Shown piece after piece: positions 12,135 through 52,502 of a DNA stretch of 64,000 nt. Origin of the DNA: Euleptes europaea (Eukaryota > Chordata > Lepidosauria > Squamata > Sphaerodactylidae); contig NC_079331.1 in assembly GCF_029931775.1 (NCBI RefSeq), positions 24,615,720 through 24,679,719 of the forward strand, in the 5' to 3' direction. The notes beneath the pieces are model-generated. The model saw only the letters and a list, made by a program, of their open reading frames with translations. It ran no database searches and was not told where the DNA came from. Made by a program: the position numbers and the translations under genes. Numbering within the stretch: position 1 is the stretch's first letter; the number at the start of each line of letters is the position of its first letter.

Positions 12135-12600
12135 GGGGCACCTTCCCTCAGCTCTTCTTACTGCTGACAAAGCCAAGACAACGAGAGCCCGCAACAGGGA
12201 AGGAGGGAGGGAATGCACACCTGCACAAAAGACCACTCGAGGAACAAGTCACACAGGTAAACACAAACCCACTTTCATCTCAGTAGCTTCTGGGCAGGCC
12301 CAGGATGATAGAGTAGCCAGCTGACTTACCATGGAGGTGGGTGGGAGAAAGACCACTTCTCCAAATCCACATCTCTTCTGGAATTGTCATCCGCCAAATA
12401 GTACTTGACTAAAGTTGAAAAAGAGAACCAAGTAGCTGGCTGCCAAACTTCATTTGCTGGTGGTACGTCATGTAGGAAAATTGCTGAGGATGTGAGGACC
12501 TTGGTGGAGTGGACTGGACCTGAAAAGGACATGGTAGACTCACCAAGTCATAATGAAGCACAATTGCCTGGACCGTCCAGGCAGTACGTCCCTTCCTAAG
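12135..12600 (-). mobile_element. DIRS-type retroelement fossil, end fragment
   Basis: Shares blocks with the end region of the larger DIRS fossil at about 17783-22737 (for example cctgcaca, agaccactcga, and the segment around gagtagccagctgac). It also carries a faint tyrosine-recombinase C-terminal similarity on the minus strand. It is a broken remnant of the end of one element, older than the larger copy, and has no coding capacity. Confidence 0.6.
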
Positions 12601-12609
12601 GCCAGCAAA

Positions 12610-13600
12610 AAAAAAAAAAAAAAAGGGATCTTTACAGAAAAATGTAACCTATTTAAATAAAAAATAAAGCTCCCTTGACTTCCAGTGTGAGCAGAATATG
12701 TTTAGAATTGAGAGCAAAAGACTGGCCGCTTGAGAGAGCACCTCAAGTAGGAAGACCCAAACTAGGGCAAGATGGCATCGGAGGAATTCTGCAGGTTGGG
12801 AGATCATGCCACGAGGCAGCCAGCTTGCTTCCACAGCAAGCTGAGGTGATGGTCACTAAAATAGGCCATTTTATAGGACAGCAGGGGAAAGAGGGCACAA
12901 AGAGGGCATTGATTTAGATTGGAATAGAGAAAGGCTCCAGAGAGGAACGGGAGGGGCGGGGGGTTGAAAGGCTGCTTACTGCCTGCTACCAGAGCATGTG
13001 TGACGGGGAGTTTTCCCTGACTGGAGCGCAACACATGCATAGCTGAGATTATAGCTAAATGCACTTTGATGGAGGATGAGCATAACCTTTGAGTTGCAAC
13101 AAGTTATCACAGAGTAGGGACGGAGGAAGAGTCTTGTCTTGTGCTTTGATTTAAGACTGAACTCCTTCGAAGGTGGCTCTAACTGGCTCTTATGCCCAGC
13201 GGAAAACAAAGAGGTAGGACTAGAGCACAGACTATGTGGATCCGTCCTTGGAACCAAGGCAGCCCCTGAATCCCAGCCTGAAGTCACACCAGTATGGATA
13301 GAAAGTGGGATGTCCTTGAACACAGAACCTCTGAATATACTGAAATAGGGATCAGTATCACTCAATGTTTTACAAGGAACATCTAGGGGTTTCAAGCTTT
13401 GCTCAGGGACCACCCCAAAAAACTATTTCCTAACTTCAGTTTTTCCCTCTCTAAAATAGGTATACCACGAGCTCCATGGAAGAAAGGGAGCGCCCAAAGG
13501 GTTGAGTAAAACTCTCCCAGTGACTGAGTTATCAGCTTTCACAAAATACTAATATCATGCTCTATTCCCATTACCTTTGTGCACCAGTTATGTCAAGTAG
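12610..13600. other. Intergenic spacer downstream of GOLM2
   Basis: No gene or named repeat is seen, only a poly(A) run at about 12607-12623. Confidence 0.5.
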
Positions 13601-13609
13601 CACATGAAT

Positions 13610-15151
13610 TCTAAAATGTTATCAAAATTTTATTAGAATTTAATCAATGTTGAATTTCAGTGGTAGAATCTTCTTAAAATTACAGCTAACTTGGGGCAAA
13701 AGTATCACGGTAAACCAACAAAGTATAATACTGAAGACTAAGAGACACAAAGGGAAAAAACACCTCTAAACAGGTCTAGTCTTAAACCTCTGTGCAAAAT
13801 ATAGACAGCTTTGTGTCATGGAAACAAAACAAAAAGGAATGGTTATTCTCTCTATATATGTACACAAACAATTGATTTCTCCTTTTCATTTAATGTAAAT
13901 TATCCATTAAAATGATCACAATTGAACCTTAACTTACCACGGTGAACTTTAACCTGAGTACAGAAATAGTGAAGTACAATCAACCCTGTCATAGGACCTA
14001 TAAGTTCTATTCACAGTAGCCCTTTTTGATATCTAGTTAGGGTTAATAACCTGGCACTCAGAGTGTAACCTAAGTGGCCATAACCATTTCTGCAAACTTC
14101 AGAAAGTGCTTTAAATCATCCACCCACACACACCCTTACACTCAGAAGACAACACAATGCCACAAGAACATGCCCAACGTGATGAGCAATCCCTTCTACA
14201 ACACGGGAGGCGCGACAAAACGGAGCATCGCCCGACAGTCAAACACAAGGCAAGGTGAGACAGGAATAAGATTAGAAACGACTAAAATTGTACTTTTAGT
14301 CACCGCAACAGGTTCGGCTTTTCCTGATGACTAAAACTACTGCTGTAAAAGCAGAGATGAAGAAGTCTCGTGTGCTGGAAATACTGGCTGTACCTTAACC
14401 GATTTAAACCCTAGCATGTATGCTATAAAAATATCTACACTATTGCCAAATTCCTTATGGACAATTTTAATCATTCACCTATGGTTAACTATATTATCTT
14501 ACATAGGATTAATGTACTAAGTTTCACTGTCACATAGATCTTTCTTGATATATTCAGGAAAGAATCTTTAGAAATACATAGAACACATTTTCAATCAACT
14601 TCCAAATGTAATGTAAAATACAAACCACAACAGCAAGATAAATGAAATTTTGCTTGCATGAATTAATACACTGCTGTATCAAAAGGTGTCCCATCTGTAC
14701 ACTTATTTCTGCAATGGTCATTAATATGTCAGATACAAACTGTACAAGTTTTTCAGTTTACAGAAAGTTGCTTATTTTCATAAACATGTTAGCCTAAGTT
14801 ATAATGTCAGTTGTTAAAGGGTACAAGTAAACTAGTCTTTGAGTCTGACCCTATATAGTTAGGCATACCCTAAGCCTACTGAATTCAATTGGCTTAAGGT
14901 GCACTTGATTTTCTACAGTACTGGAGTTTTAATTGTCTCGCTGTAGAAGAAACCATTTCTAGTAATACAATTTGCAAAAAAATACAACTATACACACATA
15001 TACAGAATTCTACCGTTTCCTTCCATCACGTTATGTTTTTTTACGTAGCTTGCTGCCACTATTTTCAGTGTCTTTCACAGTAAATACTAGGAAGAATTAA
15101 TTCAATTTCTTTCTATTGCAGGATTCCTCAGCATGAAGTTCATTTAGAGAT
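13610..15151 (-). other. GOLM2: GOLM2 3' untranslated region
   Basis: This is the AT-rich stretch between the GOLM2 stop codon and the first good poly(A) signal downstream on the minus strand. It has no interrupting repeats, which fits a constrained 3' UTR of about 1.5 kb. The exact cleavage site is not visible. Confidence 0.65.
13629..13634 (-). terminator. GOLM2: Poly(A) signal AATAAA of GOLM2
   Basis: The minus strand reads aattctAATAAAatttt here, about 1.5 kb after the GOLM2 stop codon. It is the best candidate cleavage signal for the long 3' UTR. Confidence 0.6.
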
Positions 15152-43800
<28,649 letters not shown>

Positions 43801-43819
43801 ATGCCAGTCTCCCCCCCCC

Positions 43820-43841
43820 CAGACACACACACACACACACC
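43820..43841. repeat. (CA)n microsatellite
   Basis: A run of acacacac at the edge of the GOLM2 CpG island. Confidence 0.9.
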
Positions 43842-43997
43842 GCCTCGCCTGAGCCTCCCCAACGGCCGCCCTTTACGCCACTCCGTGGAGCCGTTGTTGT
43901 TGTTTTTAATTGGCCGCTGCGTTACTGTAACGTTGTAATGATCTCGTGACACGATCTGCTGCTTCACAGCTTTACATTTTTAAAAAGTGTGTCATAG

Positions 43998-44022
43998 TCT
44001 GTGTGTGTGTGTGTGTGTGTAT
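43998..44022. repeat. (TG)n microsatellite
   Basis: A gtgtgtgt run of about 24 bases. Confidence 0.9.
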
Positions 44023-44649
44023 ATGCATAGACACACATATCTACAAGCACATGTAGCCTGTATACAGAGTTATAAGAGGGAAAGTGGCGCCTGCATCTTT
44101 GACCCGATAACTGCAACTGAAAGCCCTGGAAAATCCCCTTTTTTAAAAAAAAGTGGCAATAGATCAGTATAATGCTACAGCAATCTAGCAATTAGGTCCG
44201 AAAAGGCTACCTGTCAGTGTTTTCAGAGTATTCGCCTCAAACCTCTGACTGGCATACACAGCTTGCATTTTGAAATAGTAAATATACCCTTGTTCGCAAG
44301 GTCTGCCAAGACCCCAGTTGGGGCATCGGATGCCCCCCTGCTCCCATTGCCCACTGCCTCTCTGAGCAGTGGGGGGAGAAAAATCCTTTTTTTTCCTAAT
44401 GTGATGTCCACTATGGCCTCACATCATTCCCAGTAAAAAAACAGGTGAGGGGGGGGGATTGGGTGGCTTTAGAAGTCTCCAACTTTAACACCTTTAGCCT
44501 ATGGGAAACGTGTTCTTAAGCTACCGTTAAGATGGTCCAGTGTGAGCATTAGAAGAGAATAAATGGGGGCCCCACAAGACATGCGTGGGGGGAATCTCAT
44601 CTCTCCCCCCCCCACCCCCATTGCAGCTCCAAGCCCCACCACCCTCCTT

Positions 44650-44950
44650 AAGCTCCGATCTGGTCCCAGCTGATGCAGCGGAGGGCACCAGGAACCGCTC
44701 TGGACTCAGAGCTTCTCCCAGGTACCTTTGCTGTTGCTGCCAGGACTGAAGCAGCTCCCAGAGAGCTCCGCTGTGGCAGCTGGGCCCAGAACCTCTCCTG
44801 AGGTCCACCAGTGCCGCAGCCGAGCCTGGAGCCTCTCCCGGTGTCCGCCGTGGCCGGGCACAGAGCCACACCCAGCATTCGTTGCCACAGCGGCTGTGCC
44901 TCGAGCATCTTCCAACATGTTGCCCGGACTCCGTGTGGACTCCTGCAGTG
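44650..44950. repeat. Diverged 40-bp minisatellite
   Basis: The blocks gcttctccca (44711), gcagctccca (44751), acctctcctg (44791) and gcctctcccg (44831) recur at exactly 40-bp steps and continue weakly to about 44950. Open frames on both strands across it come from this repetition. Confidence 0.75.
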
Positions 44951-45246
44951 GCAGCCACTTCCAGTTCAACTGGTAAATGCTTTATCTGCACATGCACAAA
45001 CAATGCTTTTTTTTTTTAAACGGGGGGATTTAAACCCCCAATGTATTTTTTTTTTAACTTTTCAAATTTTTCTGCAAACCTAGGGAGCACCCCAAGTTTG
45101 CAGAAAGATTTGTTTAGCGTTGGTGTGGTCCCAATCCATGGATTTAGGTATCCGCAGATGGGGGTTACACGTTGCGATTAGACATATAGATGATTTTGTG
45201 CTATATAATATGCAAACGAACAAAAAAAGAAATACTTCCCTCTGAC

Positions 45247-45595
45247 AGCTAGATTCGAGTCCAGTAGCACCTTAAAGCAAAGCTTCTTAAACTGTGGGTC
45301 ATGACCCCATATGGGGTCGTGTAACTGAATGTGAGGGTCATTAAAAATTATTTTAAAATAAATTTCTTATGATTTATTATCAGTGAATGTTTGATTTGTA
45401 TACCTGTTTTATATACCTATATACCCGGGGTCGTGTAAAAATTTATCGGGCGAAAAGGGGTCGTGAGTGGAAAACGTTTAAGCAGCCCTACCTTAGAGAA
45501 CAACAAAATTTTGGCGGAATGAGCTTTCGAGATTCAAAGCGCCTTTTGTCAGATCTCTGTTCTACTGCAGACTAACACAGTTACCTTCTGAAAGG
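45247..45595 (-). repeat. Penelope-like terminal repeat interrupted by a hAT element
   Basis: The left part 'gagtccagtagcacctta' (45258-45275) and the right part 'ccttagagaacaacaaaatt' through 'gagctttcgagattcaaag', 'tttgtcagat' and 'ctactgcagactaacaca' form one family 1 unit, split by the insertion at 45277-45489. Confidence 0.75.
45277..45489. mobile_element. Non-autonomous hAT element (213 bp)
   Basis: The ends gcaaagcTTCTTAAAC and GTTTAAGCAgccct are inverted, and the interior starts 'tgtgggtcatgacccca' and ends 'ggggtcgtgag'. The 8-bp target duplications accttaaa (45269-45276) and accttaga (45490-45497) match at 7 of 8 and restore the Penelope-like host repeat. Confidence 0.82.
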
Positions 45596-45609
45596 GAAAA
45601 GCAAGGTGT

Positions 45610-45846
45610 GTGTGTGTGTAAAGTGCCATCAAGTCACAGCTGACATATGGTAACCCCGTAGGGTTTTCATGGCAAGAGATGTTAGGAGGTGGTTTGCCAT
45701 TGCCTGCCTCTGTGTGGGCTGAGGGTTCTGAGAGAACTGTGATTGGCCCAAGGTCACCCAGCAGGCTTCATGTGGAGGAGTGAGGAATTGAACCCAGTTC
45801 TTCGGGTTAGAGTCCGCGGCTCTTCACCACTACACTGTGCTGCCTC
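45610..45846 (-). mobile_element. tRNA-derived SINE (minus strand)
   Basis: On the minus strand it runs from a head near 45840 (gtagtggtgaagagccgcgg) through 'ctgggtgaccttgggccaat' to the tail 'agctgtgacttgatggcact', followed by acacac. Confidence 0.8.
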
Positions 45847-46296
45847 TAAAACCAAGGTAAGAACATTTAAATAAAAACGTTTAAATAAGTTATCCCCGTA
45901 AATCTGGAAAGCATGCTACACATGGACAACACTTAAAAAAAAAAGAAACAAGAAAAGGCCCAAGAGGTTGCCAAGCAGGGACACTGGTGAGAACCACACA
46001 AACACAAGGAATTCTACGCGTGGACATAACCTGCATTTTGTTATAAATTATATTGCGTTGTATTTCTTAACCAGCAGGTGTCACTAGCGACTGCAGTACA
46101 CCCTCATCGACAGCAATAATTCTATCCCAAAAGTCCATCAATTAAGTCATGAGAACTGAGGCATTAAAAATTAGCAATTAAGAGAAATGCTCTTTGACAA
46201 TTAGGAGAGTCAGCCAGAGCACACTGGAATATTCGAACTGCTAATTCCTTGCTAATTTTTCTTTCGCTGCACAGCCCACATGATGTAACAGTGAAG

Positions 46297-46395
46297 TGAA
46301 CTCCAGTGCAATCCTAAGAATACTTTTCTGGGAGAAAGCCCCATTGAATAGACCCGAGAAGGATTCTGAGCAGAACTGCTTGGGCTTGTTCTCTG
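46297..46395 (+). repeat. Short dispersed repeat ('cagtgcaatcctaag' type)
   Basis: Shares 'gtgcaatcctaa', 'gggagaaagccccattgaat' and 'gagcagaactgctt' words with copies near 23880 and 63030. Confidence 0.5.
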
Positions 46396-46439
46396 AGTGC
46401 TTATGGAAGACAGAGGTGAATCAGTCGTGATACAGAAAG

Positions 46440-48480
46440 AATCCAGTAGTGGGAGTTAATGAGTGCATGGTTTTAAGGTAAAACATAGATATAGTGAGCA
46501 TTACAGAAACCTGGTAAAGGGGAGAGAACCAGTGGGATACGATCATCCCTGGTTACAAACTCTATAGAAATGACAGGGAAGGGCCTATTGGATGAGGTGT
46601 TGCTATGTATATCAAGGAAAGAATAGTATCTAATAAACTAGAAAAAGGGCAGACTCTTCCACAGAATCCTTGTGGGTGACAATTCTGGGCCGCAAAGGTA
46701 ATTTAGTACTGGGGATGTTCTATCACCCCCATGACCAAAAGGCTCCGGGTGATCTAGAGATGGAAAATGAAATCAAGGAAGCATGCAAAAGTGATGAAGT
46801 AGTAATAATGGGAGACTTTAACTACCCTCATATAGACTGGATAAATGCATGCCCCAGTCAAGCCAAAGAAATAAAAATTTTAGACAACCTCAGTGACTGT
46901 GCCCTCAAACGGTCACAGACCCAACCAGAGGGGAGGCAATCCTGGACTTAATACTCTGTGGTGCTGCCGATGACTTAGTGCTGGATGTGGATGTAGTTGG
47001 GCCAGTTGGCAATAGTGACCACAGTGGCATCAAATTTAATTTATATGTATGTGGGAAAGTGCCTGGAAAATCTCACACAATTACCTTTGACTTTAAAAGA
47101 GGGAACTTCTTTAAAATGAAAAACCTGGTAAAGAGGAAGTTGAAAAGAACAGGAGAGTTAAATCTCTAGAAAAGGTTCGGGGGTTACTCAAGTCCACATT
47201 ACTAGAGGCTCAGCTAGATTGTATTCTGCAGGTCAGGAAAAGTGGTAACAAGTCCATGAGGTCACCACCACGTCTAACGGGTAAGGTGAAGGAAGCTATT
47301 AGAGAAAAATAGGTTTCCTTCAGACAGAGAGTAGGAAACAATGGTCAGTTCTCCCAATGGAGGGATGTGTGCAGTGGGGTCCCTCAGGGATCTGTGTTGG
47401 GACCGGTGCTTTTCAACCTGTCCCATCGGTCACCTGAAGTTGGGGGTGAATAGCGAGGTGGCCAAGTTTGCAGATGACACCAAATTATTTAAGGTGGTTA
47501 AAACAAAATAGGACTGTGAAGAGCTCTAACAGGATCTCTACAAACTGGAAGAATGGGCATTAAAATGGCAAATGAGATTCAGTGTGAGCAAGTGTAAAGT
47601 GATGCATATTAGGGCAAAAAATCCCAACTTCACATATACACTGAAGGGATCTGAGCTGGCAGCAACAGACCAAGAAAGAGATCTTGGAGTGGTAGTGGAT
47701 CGCTCAATGAAGAGTGTGTGGCTGCTGTGAAAAAGGCTAATTCCATGATGGCCATAATTAGACAAGGAATAGAGAATAAAACTGCTTCTATCATACTGCC
47801 CTTGTACAAATCTATGGTAAGACCACACTTGGAATACTATGTACAGTTCTGGTCACCACACCTAGAAAAGGATATTGCAGAGCTTGAGAAGGTGCAGAAA
47901 AGAGCAACCAAAATGATCAGGGGACTAGAACAACTGCCCTACGAGGAGCGGTTAAAACGCTTAGGGCTGTTTAGCTTGGAAGGAAGGCAGTTAAGGGGAA
48001 ACATGATAGAGGTCTATAAAATTATGCATGGTATGGAGAGAGTGGACAGGGAGAAGCTTTTCTCCCTCATAATACTAGAACGTGGGGTCATCTGCTGAAG
48101 CTGGAGGGTGAGAGATTAAAAACAGATAAAAGGAAGTATTTCTTCACATAACACATAGTTAAATTGTGGAACTTCCTGCCCTAAGATGTGGTGATGGCGA
48201 CCAACTTGGAAGGCTTTAAGAGGGGAGTGGACATGTTCATAGAGGAGAGGGGTATTCATGGCTACTAGTAAAAATGGATACTAATGTTGCATCCCTATTC
48301 TCTCCAGGATCAGAGGAGCATGCGTATTATATTAGGTGCTTTGAAACAGGCAGGATAATGCTGCTGTCTTGTTTGTGGGCTTCCTAAAGGCACCAGGTTG
48401 GCCACTATGTGAACAGACTGCTGGACTTGATGGACCTTGGTCTGATCTAGCATGGCCTTTCTTATGTTCTTATGTAATGA
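46440..48480 (+). mobile_element. CR1 LINE with internal loss
   Basis: From 5' to 3': an endonuclease part (ITETW near 46505; VVIMGDFNYPHIDW near 46800), a short RT part (gggatctgtgttgggaccggtgc; KFADDTKLFK near 47465), and the C-terminal part (PLYKSMVRPHLEYYVQFWSP; ATKMIRGLEQLPYEERLKRL). The 3' end is at 48480 with 'gacttgatggaccttggtct' and TTCTTATG repeats. Much of the RT domain is missing between about 47300 and 47400 and there are several stops, so it is dead. Confidence 0.88.
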
Positions 48481-48859
48481 GGGATTTTTGGTATACCTAA
48501 TGAAAACCATACAGATAGATCTTAATTTTTTTGCTTGTGCTTACAACGGTGTGCTCAGCCAATAATACCTTCTGAATAGAGAACAGATAGTTGGAAAGCT
48601 TGGCTTTCAAATGAAAAATTAATCACAGGTTGCATTGTGCTGTTCTGGATTACTCTGGTCAGGCTTGCTTCAGATATGGGCATGTACTTAGGAAGCCCTA
48701 GGTGTCAAGTTTAGCCTATATCAGATCATTTAATTCTTAGGAAAGAGGTACACCTCAACAATGTCTCTGGTTCATTATGGGTATAGTGTGACGGTAATAA
48801 TATTATCAACATAAATTTGGTTTTAAAGTTTAAATTTATTTTCACATACTGTATTTATT

Positions 48860-48955
48860 GTATTATGTTTTAGCTTAATGTTAGCCGCTCTGAGCCCGGC
48901 CTTGGCCAGGAAGAAAGCAGGATATAAATCCAAAGAAATAAAGAAATATTAGCGA
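48860..48955 (+). mobile_element. LINE 3' terminus (CR1/L2 group)
   Basis: 'agccgctctgagcccggcct' and 'aagaaagcaggatataaatc' followed by an A-rich end. Confidence 0.6.
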
Positions 48956-48988
48956 ATCTTTGCTTCGATTTTATCCTTTATTACATCC

Positions 48989-49651
48989 TGGGGATTAACG
49001 CATGGGCAGAATGTTCCTGGTTCGCTCCTCTGTTATCTCACAATATTTTAATCCCACAATATTTAAGACTGGATAATCAAACGCATGACGCCAGCCCATC
49101 CCACTATAAGTCTGAAACAAGTAGCTGCTGGAGGCTCCCCGTGCGTTTGAACCAACCATATAATGTGGGATAGTTCCAATGTGGGATAGCAGGGGAGTGA
49201 CATCGCCCAAGGATTGGCTGAGGAGTTATCCAATCAAAGGGCGATTCTCCCCCTTTTTTTTTCTTGGAACACCAGCGTTCCGGTATACCATCGTCTCAAC
49301 CAATTGCTCACGCAGGAAAGGGCGCAGGACGGGAGACCAGAAGCGGCAATTGCTCGCGCAGGAAAGGGGGCGGGACGGAGGAGACTGGTAAGGGGCATTA
49401 GTAGCGAGCTAGTCAAGTCATTACACGCATGTCAGCATTCCGGTAATGTGGCGAAATAAAAAAAAAGTAGCGGTTTAGCACCGAAAAAATCGCTAGAAAC
49501 CAGGGATTGCTTAACCTGGGGTTTTTTGCCTTAATTCGCAACTAAGGTGGGTCCGATGCGCAGCCCTTGGACGGTCGTGCGTGTGGACCATGGGGATTCG
49601 CTACTTTTAAGGCACAAAGGCGAGACAAATTGGCCGTGCGTTAAATCCCCA
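48989..49651. mobile_element. Candidate DNA transposon with about 17-bp inverted ends (unclassified)
   Basis: The left end TGGGGATTAACGCATGG (48989-49005) is mirrored at the right end CCGTGCGTTAAATCCCCA (49634-49651), with one extra T. The word ttacatc lies just outside on both sides (48981-48987 and 49659-49665), though 7 bases separate it from the right end. The 663-bp body is CpG-richer than its surroundings, has paired CCAAT boxes (about 49212 and 49230) and a 46-bp tandem repeat (gctcacgcaggaaagggcg near 49307 and 49353). No transposase is visible. Confidence 0.45.
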
Positions 49652-50358
49652 TGACTTTTTACATCTTTAACACTGACTAACTCAGAAGAAAATTATACCA
49701 TCCATTACCGTTACATGAATAAAGGAGAGGAATTACATGAGCCCGTAAAAATATCTTGCCCAAAGATAAGCAGGTCATGAGCAAGGAGCCCCTTGTAAGA
49801 AGAAGCTCTCAATCAACTCAGATTCCCATATTCATAGGGTTTTCAAATCATCTCCTAACAATACCTAGCTGTCCCTCTTGATATGGGCACACATTCTTGG
49901 CGAAATATCTTATAACTTCAAACACCATATAAAGTTTATCTATACTTGAAATATATAAAAATTGTTAGTTCATTTTTGCCACTTGCTGTCATAGCAAAGA
50001 CTACTGGAAAATGTTGATTACAACTTTCTCATAGATATTAATAGCTGGTGGCCCTCAACCTATATGCCCCATCTTTGAACGATGTCTTTGTTCCTGTGAA
50101 GCTGGGCACTCTTCCCATTCTCAGGTGCTTCTGCATCTGGGCCTCAACACAGAGTCTCCATTGATGTGGGTTAGACAATTCCTAATCTACATAAGGCCAT
50201 ATAATTGTGCTACTTTTTTGTTTCTTAACTGAGGCTATTCTGTTCTGGGCCCCTAGACTCCCTTTGGGAATGTTTAGCTGAGGGGCTGAGCCAACTTCTT
50301 TTCTGGTGTGCAGAAACATCCTCCATGATATTGTCGAAGGCTTTCACGGTCAGAGTTC

Positions 50359-50434
50359 ATTGGTTCTTGTAGGTTATCCGGGCTGTGTGACCGTGGTCTT
50401 GGTCACACAGCCGGGATAACCTACAAGAACCAAT
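50359..50434. repeat. Short inverted pair of family 2 Penelope-like ends
   Basis: The arms 50359-50392 and 50401-50434 (34 bp, one mismatch) surround an 8-nt spacer and share 'ttcttgtaggttatccggg' with the palindrome at 29597-29824. Only the outer part of the unit is present. Confidence 0.8.
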
Positions 50435-50534
50435 CCTCCATGATGTTTTTGCAAAATACCAGCTGTTGACTGCCTGCTGTCAAATTGCGGAGGCAGCTTG
50501 GGCAGCCTGTGCTGGGCCATCCAAAACCATCCTC

Positions 50535-50650
50535 ATCCTATGAAGAAGTGAGCTGTGGCTCACGAAAGCTCATACCCTGCCAGAAAATATTTTTGTTAGT
50601 CTTTAAGGTGCTACTGGACTCTTGCTCTTTTCTACATCCTCATACGAGCA
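50535..50650 (+). repeat. Penelope-like terminal repeat (family 1), single copy
   Basis: Reads tgaagaagtgagctgtggct, cacgaaagctcatacc, through 'gtctttaaggtgctactgga'. It is a single forward copy close to the right arm at 42221-42315. Confidence 0.8.
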
Positions 50651-51630
50651 AAGACAGTTTGACATCATGGACTGGTCAATCTGGAAGGTTCATCATTGTT
50701 CCACTGGCCACCAACATGCAGCAGTTCCCCCTTTGTTCCACCCCTGGATACATTTTACTTTTGTATTGTTTCACTCCTCTTCCGTGGCTGCTCCCAAGAC
50801 TGAAAACAAACCAATGAGCCAGTTTGAGATTCCTTCATCAGTTTAGCCTATACTTTATGGGCATAGGCTGTATTTTTAATAGTCCAACAACACTAATTGT
50901 TTGGGTCACATCTGGATTGAGCAATAATGCTAAGTACTCAACTGAATAGAACCCCTAACAAACGGGTTTGGCTGTGAAGCAATCAGGTGGAATACCCCAG
51001 AGCAAGTAAGATGCCGGTCATCTTCTGTTCCCAAAGCTTGTTTTAAACCCCTGCAGCCCTAACACTGTGACTGTCTTATCATTGGAGGAGGGATCAGTGG
51101 CTGTTTTTGCCAATGCAGCAAATTTGAGGCCAGCAAAAGCAAAGAAAGCAGATCTTCAAAACTGTGTGAAAACAGGATGATAAATATAGGAACAGGGACT
51201 GGGTGTATAACCTTGCAGCTGCTCTAATTATTGGCCGGGGATGAAGCAGAACAAGACAAGGAAAACATCTACTCAAATCCGACCCTGAAAGCAGATTCTA
51301 TCACGCGGAGTTGAGGCAGGATTGGGACTTCCTGGTACAAAAATAAGTGGAGCCTACAGCAGAACAGTGTTGGGTCAGGAGGGGGGGTGAGGGACCGCAG
51401 GCCTTTGACAGGACCTGTGTCTTCACCATCAAGTTACTACAAAAAAATCACCTTGCAGCTATTTCTAGTGCAGTATTTTTGGTAGATTTTGGACGCGAAA
51501 TTGAAAACCTTGCAGCAAAAAAGTCAAAATGGTTATGTGAATCCACTTTCCAACTGCAGTTCTTGAGCTACTTATTTTGGAACATCTGTGTTAGTCCATG
51601 TGACAACTGAAATGTCAGTTGCTTTCAAAA
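50650..51630. other. Intergenic DNA, nothing recognised
   Basis: No named repeat. An open stretch near 51420-51600 might belong to the coding-like block that follows, but in a different frame. Confidence 0.4.
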
Positions 51631-51636
51631 TTACAG

Positions 51637-52245
51637 ATGGAACGGAAAGAAAACAAACATCACCCACAGCACTTTCTACATCATGTTGAGCTGAGAGGTA
51701 TTCCAAGAACAAGGAAGGTGTATTTGAAGCCTTCTTTGTTTAATAACACTGCAACTTGTGGTGCTACTGAATTGACTTAACAAATAGTCTGCCTGAAGAA
51801 AGATGGCATTCTGGTTTCTGGTTTCTGTACCACCATTCTGCCTGACAACAAGCCTCTGAGGTGGCAGCTCACAAGCAGAGAAATTGAAGAGGCAATGAAT
51901 GTAATGCTACAGTTTTGTAAGGCAGTTGTGGCGAATGAAAGCACTACTGGTGGGAGATGCCCTCTCCCCGGTCCTTGGATGTTATTGTTGTGCTACAACG
52001 GCTCTGGGGAATTGCTCCCCCATTCCTGAAATGTGCGACCTAGGAAACAGTCTCCAGGTAGCACAAAACCGTTTCATTTCTCAGGTTCAGGCTCCTTTGG
52101 GCCCAGAGCACCTGGGCAGTCTGCACCGAGGACTCTGGGAGGAGGATGGATGGATGGCAGCAGCTTTCCCCAGTCACTTTTGCAAGAGGGAGGCAGCGGT
52201 TCTGTGTTCTCTGGGACAAGCGTTTCTTCCACATACTTCTAGGCA
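51637..52245 (+). pseudogene. Unrecognised coding-like block, possible processed pseudogene
   Basis: One frame (starting at the ATG at 51637) stays almost open for about 600 bases, with only about two internal stops (TAA near 51777 and TGA near 52029), and looks like real protein. It runs MERKENKHHPQHFLHHVELR, then GIPRTRKVYLKPSLFNN, LVSGFCTTILPDNKPLRWQL, TSREIEEAMNVMLQFCKAVV, and a Ser/Gly/Pro-rich end (KPFHFSGSGSFGPRAPGQ). I do not recognise the family and claim no function. There is no intron signal or poly(A) tail that would settle whether it is a processed copy, an old exon or chance. Confidence 0.35.
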
Positions 52246-52502
52246 TGTCCTGTGCAAGGGGAAATTGCCCATTGTTTGGATAATAACGCCTCACAGGACC
52301 AGAGACTGAATGGAGCAGCATCTGATCTTTATAATTCCTTTTTTAGAACTATTGCTCATATTGGACTCCTTTTTCTGAGAGATTATCTAGTTGGGGAACT
52401 GTGGGGACACTCGGATTTCTTCAGGTTTATTAAAGTCAGCTTTCCCATTGGAGTTCTCCTTTGACTGCGCTCACTTTCAGTTTTCCATAAATGCAAACAC
52501 TC

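Noticed and set aside
44527-45003. 158-codon minus-strand frame
   Set aside because: It follows the 40-bp minisatellite and has no family resemblance.
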